NCBI GenBank assembly: GCA_947175045.1
Contig: CAMWLH010000061.1
Span: forward strand, 1-9,055
Source: an uncultured Clostridia bacterium
Lineage (GTDB): Bacteria > Bacillota > Clostridia > Oscillospirales > Ruminococcaceae
Length of the DNA: 9,055 nucleotides
Reading direction: 5' to 3'
The notes below the pieces were generated by a model. That model was not told the origin of the DNA and searched no databases. It saw only the letters and a program-made list of their open reading frames with translations. Positions 6,336-9,055 of the stretch are shown here, piece by piece. Position 1 is the stretch's first letter. Each line of letters starts with the position of its first letter. A program made the position numbers and the translations under genes.

Positions 6336-6644
6336 TTACAGATTGTTCAGCTTTGCATTCTTTTGTGACATTGATGCCACAAGCTCACAAACTAATACGG
6401 TGTCCTCTTCAGTTAATCCTGTAAGGTCAATGGATCTTATATTTGTCTGCCCCAGCAGATAATCCGTACTGACACTGAAAAGATTCGCTAAACTGACAAG
6501 AATATCAAAAGAGGGCTGTCTTAAATTGTTTTCATAAGATGAGATCGCGCTTTTATTTACACCAATCAATCTGGCCACCTGTGCCTGCCTGAGGTTTTTG
6601 CTTTTACGGAGTTGTTTTAGCCTTGAAGAAAATGAAAAAATCAT
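6336..6644 (-). CDS. XRE-family helix-turn-helix repressor
   Basis: A 102-aa DNA-binding protein with a lambda-Cro/C1-type helix-turn-helix at residues about 8-62: RLKQLRKSKNLRQAQVARLIGVNKSAISSYENNLRQPSFDILVSLANLFSVSTDYLLG is the region, with QAQVARLIGVNKSAISSYE as the recognition unit. The short C-terminal tail (about 75-102) probably dimerises. ATG 6644 is chosen because AGGAG lies just upstream on the minus strand; an in-frame GTG at 6662 would fall on top of that ribosome binding site and the expected transcript start. The gene leads the recombinase operon and has a TATAAT box and palindromic half-sites at its promoter, so self-repression and control of the recombinase are likely. Such repressors usually keep integrative elements quiescent. 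Confidence 0.9.
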   Translation of the reverse strand: MIFSFSSRLKQLRKSKNLRQAQVARLIGVNKSAISSYENNLRQPSFDILVSLANLFSVSTDYLLGQTNIRSIDLTGLTEEDTVLVCELVASMSQKNAKLNNL

Positions 6645-6659
6645 TATGGTTCGTCTCCT

Positions 6660-6729
6660 CACTATAATTATAGCGCAAATTGGTTTGCATTTGGGCGAAT
6701 TAACTTGTCAATTTGCAAACCTGCGCTAT
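6660..6729 (-). promoter_or_regulatory. XRE promoter with clustered GCAAA/TTTGC operator half-sites
   Basis: On the minus strand a perfect -10 box TATAAT lies at 6672-6667, placing the start of transcription near 6660, only about 16 bases before the XRE ATG; no good -35 lies 16-18 bases upstream. Next to the -10 box is the palindrome GCAAA-TTGG-TTTGC (6675-6688), and further upstream TTTGCAAA (6712-6719). The two sites also form a larger inverted repeat: ATAGCGCA (6670-6677) and GGTTTGCA (6682-6689), separated by AATT, against TGCAAACC-TGCGCTAT (6714-6729). A repressor dimer there would cover the -35/-10 spacer. The operator reading is inference. Confidence 0.6.
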
Positions 6730-6910
6730 TGGCTTTGCCTCCCGAATTTTGGATATTAAAGCAAAGTGTTCTTGTATGAAAAATAAAAAGACGGCATTGT
6801 GGTTAAATTGCAATATCACCTTTTTACAATGTTTGAATGAATAGATTCAGAGCCTAAAACAGCGCTCGGCAAGAGGTTTCGGTACCAACGAATCGCGGCA
6901 GCAACGATTT
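6730..6910. other. Intergenic spacer, no gene seen
   Basis: No coding frame with protein-like sequence or start signals was found on either strand. Visible items are two more half-sites, TTTGC (6734-6738) and GCAAA (6761-6765), forming a loose 6-bp inverted repeat CTTTGC/GCAAAG, and a weak CATTGT (6795-6800)/ACAATG (6826-6831) inverted repeat around the palindrome ATTGCAAT. It separates the end of the polysaccharide/integrase operon from the recombinase module and is a plausible place for an attachment site, but no core could be identified. Confidence 0.4.
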
Positions 6911-6967
6911 ATAAAATAAAATTTACCTGCCATTACCCGAACCGTAGGGGTTCGGATTTTGACAGGT
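6911..6967 (-). terminator. Hairpin with T-rich tail after the second tyrosine-recombinase-like gene
   Basis: On the minus strand, ACCTGTCA pairs with TGGCAGGT (6967-6960 with 6932-6925; one G-U pair), enclosing a second stem CCGAACC/GGTTCGG (6955-6949 with 6943-6937). It begins three bases after the stop codon and is followed by AAATTTTATTTTAT. The outer stem is fully paired only in the minus transcript: the + transcript would have a C-A mismatch. This supports a terminator for the genes to the right. Confidence 0.65.
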
Positions 6968-6970
6968 GAT

Positions 6971-7843
6971 TCAACTTGTTTCATATCTCTCCTGAACCTG
7001 CTCAGGGGAAGAATAGCCCATCAAAGCGGCTATAACGGACAGACCAATTCCCGAATCAACGCTCCGCACAAGATAGCTGTCGCGCAGTATATTGAATGAG
7101 ATATTCTTATCCAAACCGCATTGAGCCAAACAGTTTTTCATGCGATAACTCAGCGCGCGGACCTCGGTATTTTTAGTTGTTCCCGTTAAAATAAAGCTAT
7201 CGTCATAAAGACTTTCGTAAAGCGGAGTCAGCAATTCACACAGTTCCTCCGAAAGCGGAATATCGCGCACTGCATTTCCACCGTTCAAACGTGTTATAAT
7301 AACCTCTGTTCTGCCACCCTCGGTTTGCAGGCGCTGCACGGTATTTTCAATATGCAGCGTTCTTTTCTCAAAATTGATATCACACTTTTTCAGAGCGCAC
7401 AGTTCCCCTGCTTTAATTCCTGTTTCGGCGAGAAGAAGTATTCCCGCTTTTGTCAGATCAATATTGTCCGACAGGTATTTTTTTAATGTGAAATATTCGC
7501 CTTCGGATATTGTTTTGATAGCCTCTTTTTTATCAGAGGTTTTAAAGGAACCAAGGTCAAGACTATTTTTGATCCCGCAGGATTTCGCGTATGTAAACAC
7601 CAGATTTATTTCTGAGAGCATTGCATTAACGCTGCTCGGAGCTGCTCCCAAAAGGCTCTCGATAAACTTATTTATATCGCTCTTTGAGATTTCTGCAAGC
7701 TTTAATTTTTCCAAAATCGGGAGTATAAATTTCTCGCAGTCACGGCGGTATTTACTGTATGTTGAGGGCTTGGTTTTCTCTCTTACAAGCTCCAGCCATT
7801 CATTTGCAAGGTCGCCGAAAAGCTCTGAAGCTGTTTCATTTTT
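6971..7843 (-). pseudogene. Tyrosine-recombinase-like protein 2 without its own start codon
   Basis: A paralogue of the next gene. The frame is open from 7843 (290 codons), and protein-like sequence begins at once: FGDLANEWLELV aligns with FNNFAYDWLESS of the neighbour, then STYSKYRRDCEKFILPIL with the core-binding SAM-like domain. No ATG, GTG or TTG occurs before the TTG at 7714, which would cut that domain (247 aa). The catalytic half has ETGIKAGELCAL (Lys where Arg I is expected), NILRDSYL (Asn for the HxxR His, Arg kept), LMGYSS (Tyr for the third-box His) and a final ERYET that keeps the Tyr nucleophile. Two or three catalytic residues are therefore changed and strand exchange is doubtful. 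The product may come from a -1 frameshift out of the upstream gene, making a fusion, or the gene may be a remnant. It ends at the hairpin 6911-6967. Confidence 0.65.
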
Positions 7844-8757
7844 TCATTTCTCTTAACGGATTTTCTGCGCATATCCTCCAAGGATTTTTTATTATGACGA
7901 TTTGTTACCGTGATTGTTTCGGTAGTTCCGAGATATTGGCGCACGATCATGATATCAGTTCCGGATTTGAGAAGTCTGTCCGCATAGGTGTCGCGGAGCA
8001 CACTGAATTTCACACCGTGAATATTGCATTCCCGCACTGCTTTTTTGAAATAATACTGAACCTTTTCAGGATAAGCGGATTTGTCGGATTTTCCCGTCAG
8101 CAGGAACGAATTCTCATTAAAGCGTGAATATCGCTTTTTAACAATGCCAATTATAGTGTCGTTAAGCGGAATATCTCTCACAAGAGCTGCCTCGGGCATA
8201 TCAAAAATTTCGGTTTTGGTGAGAGATTCTCCGTTTTCATTTTTCACCCTTATAAGAGTTTTGGATACATGGAGCACCGCATTCTCGAAATCAACATTTC
8301 CGCGTTTGAGTGTGCAAAGTTCCGATACGGTAACGCCTGTGTAAAGCGCAAGAAATATTCCTATTTCGGGAAACCCGCCCGCAGTGAGATATTTCGTGAG
8401 CTTTTCAATTTCGTAATCCGATAAAATACGCAGTTGTTCCCGTTCCGGAGAAGCAAAAAGCTCGCTCCAGTTAATGTCTATGGGAACCCCCTCGCTCGCG
8501 GCATAGTCGCATACATTGCGTATTACAGAGATCACCGCGTTCTTTGATCGCGGACTGTACTCCCTTTTGCCTGTGGTCACATAACCTATTATTTCGGGAG
8601 TGATCTGCCCAATAGGCAGCTTTCCGATCACAGGCAAGATCTGCTTATCCAGCATATGGAAATAGCTGTCGTAGCTGGTTTTTCGGTATTTTTCTTTCGA
8701 GGATTCCAGCCAGTCATAGGCGAAATTATTGAATTGGGTCTGCAATGTGTGCGGCAT
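7783..8757 (-). CDS. Tyrosine-recombinase-like protein 1, catalytically degenerate
   Basis: A 324-aa member of the phage-integrase/XerC-D fold. The N-terminal core-binding domain is at about 8-90 (FAYDWLESSKEKYRKTSYDSY, ILPVIGKLPIGQIT) and the catalytic domain at about 110-305. Catalytic boxes are recognisable but altered: TGVTVSELCTL at 140-150 has Thr143 in place of Arg I; FSVLRDTYA at 251-259 has Ser252 in place of His but keeps Arg255; LGT at 276-278 replaces LGH; and TNRHNK at 285-290 has no Tyr nucleophile. It is therefore probably unable to cut DNA but may still bind it. GGAAAGGGG lies eight bases before the ATG. It starts 20 bases after the rfbB stop, so it is likely co-transcribed with polysaccharide genes. 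The reading frame is otherwise intact, which argues for a retained role. Confidence 0.8.
   Translation of the reverse strand: MPHTLQTQFNNFAYDWLESSKEKYRKTSYDSYFHMLDKQILPVIGKLPIGQITPEIIGYVTTGKREYSPRSKNAVISVIRNVCDYAASEGVPIDINWSELFASPEREQLRILSDYEIEKLTKYLTAGGFPEIGIFLALYTGVTVSELCTLKRGNVDFENAVLHVSKTLIRVKNENGESLTKTEIFDMPEAALVRDIPLNDTIIGIVKKRYSRFNENSFLLTGKSDKSAYPEKVQYYFKKAVRECNIHGVKFSVLRDTYADRLLKSGTDIMIVRQYLGTTETITVTNRHNKKSLEDMRRKSVKRNEKMKQLQSFSATLQMNGWSL
7839..7844 (-). other. A6 run at the junction of the two tyrosine-recombinase-like frames (possible -1 frameshift site)
   Basis: On the minus strand the first gene reads GAA AAA ATG here, while the second frame reads AAA AAT GAA. The second frame opens just before the run and carries conserved protein sequence from there on. 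A one-base backward slip on the AAA codon, or polymerase slippage in the A run, would join the two genes into one protein. It is not a perfect two-tRNA slippery heptamer, because the A-site codon ATG does not re-pair well with AAT. Confidence 0.4.
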
Positions 8758-8777
8758 AAATTTCGCCCCTTTCCGTT

Positions 8778-9055
8778 TTATCTGTTTTTGTACATTTTTT
8801 CGTAATACTGCTGATACTCACCACTGATGATGTTTTCCCACCACTCGCGATTTTCCAGATACCACTTTATGGTTTTCTGAATTCCGTCCGCGAATTTTGT
8901 TTCTGGAAACCAGCCAAGCTCGTTGTGGATCTTAGTCGGGTCGATAGCATAGCGCATATCATGACCCTTGCGGTCAGTAACATAGGTTATAAGGCTCTCA
9001 GGCTTGTCCAGTGCCTTGCAGATTATCTTCACAATATCAATATTTTTCATCTCAT
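8778..9055 (-). CDS. rfbB: dTDP-glucose 4,6-dehydratase, C-terminal part (gene continues off the right edge)
   Basis: The last 91 or so codons of RfbB/RmlB, the NAD-dependent short-chain dehydrogenase that makes dTDP-4-keto-6-deoxyglucose, an intermediate for rhamnose and other deoxysugars of surface polysaccharides. Recognisable C-terminal landmarks are YVTDRKGHDMRYAIDPTK, ELGWFPETKFADGIQKTI, WYLENREWW and a terminal YEKMYKNR. The ATG at 9050 is not the start: the frame continues upstream with GAG and an AT-ending codon, fitting the NEMKNIDIV reading expected inside the protein, and the family is about 340 residues long. The catalytic TxxxYxxxK centre and the NAD-binding GxxGxxG lie outside the window. 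The stop TAA is 20 bases before the first tyrosine-recombinase-like gene. Confidence 0.93.
   Translation of the reverse strand, partial: EMKNIDIVKIICKALDKPESLITYVTDRKGHDMRYAIDPTKIHNELGWFPETKFADGIQKTIKWYLENREWWENIISGEYQQYYEKMYKNR

Larger units (their letters stand above)
2975..6644 (-). mobile_element. Serine-recombinase module (XRE repressor, recombinase, three accessory ORFs); ends not identified
   Basis: Five minus-strand genes run from the XRE repressor to the smallest accessory ORF with gaps of 62 bases or less, one overlap, and a hairpin after the last stop. The content is that of an integration/excision module of a mobile element. Cargo to the left (an antirestriction-like pseudogene) fits the same origin. 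No direct repeats, tRNA target or other att-like boundary could be recognised, so the true ends are unknown and may lie outside the window. Confidence 0.55.

Noticed and set aside
6313..6336. Weak hairpin between the XRE and recombinase genes (minus-strand AGTGCAG/CTGCATT, then TTT)
   Set aside because: Seven pairs with one G-U, a 10-base loop and a very short T run; it could attenuate but is not convincing.
6706..6711. Perfect minus-strand TTGACA (-35 consensus) upstream of the XRE gene
   Set aside because: It lies 33 bases from the TATAAT box, far outside the 16-18 range, and no acceptable -10 sits at the proper distance from it.
9048..9050. ATG as start of a 90-aa protein
   Set aside because: The frame remains open upstream to the window edge and the sequence matches the interior of RfbB; this Met is internal.

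Overview
The window looks like accessory DNA from a low-to-mid GC Firmicute of the gut Oscillospiraceae/Ruminococcus type. This is inferred from protein style: a Clostridia-type large serine recombinase, TSP3-repeat secreted-protein remnants, a Gram-positive lipoprotein, and an RfbB C-terminus of the kind seen in Ruminococcus. No rRNA, convincing tRNA or CRISPR array was seen.

Layout. (1) 1-358: a GC-rich HxlR-family regulator gene on the + strand with a palindrome just before its ribosome binding site. (2) 427-2200, + strand: a visibly AT-richer pair. The first encodes a secreted-protein remnant with two TSP3-like calcium motifs and the C-terminal half of a C39/papain-like peptidase domain. 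The second, 13 bases on, encodes a lipoprotein. A strong + strand terminator at 2247-2281 closes the pair. (3) 2337-2815, - strand: a decayed mobile-element gene, tentatively ArdA-like, still readable in a single frame through three nonsense codons. (4) 6644-2975, - strand: a compact mobile-element module made of an XRE repressor, a large serine recombinase and three small ORFs. The small ORFs are homologous to the unusual C-terminal region of the recombinase and to one another. (5) 9055-6971, - strand: the 3' end of rfbB (dTDP-glucose 4,6-dehydratase), then two tandem tyrosine-recombinase-like genes closed by a hairpin with a T-rich tail.

How the genes may work together. The XRE gene has its own -10 box next to a cluster of GCAAA/TTTGC half-sites, so it probably represses itself and perhaps the recombinase operon. 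The recombinase keeps its catalytic Ser and Arg residues. In place of the usual cysteine zinc ribbon it carries a domain of about 125 residues, repeated as stand-alone proteins of 201, 150 and 135 aa in overlapping or tightly spaced genes. This is the most interesting system here: possibly a multi-subunit serine integrase or its directionality factors.

The two tyrosine-recombinase-like proteins have lost most of the R-H-R-H-Y catalytic residues. The second lacks a normal start codon: its frame begins inside the first gene, at a run of six A, in the -1 frame. Both follow rfbB closely, so they may be transcribed with a surface-polysaccharide operon. All function calls rest on motif reading only; no database search was possible.
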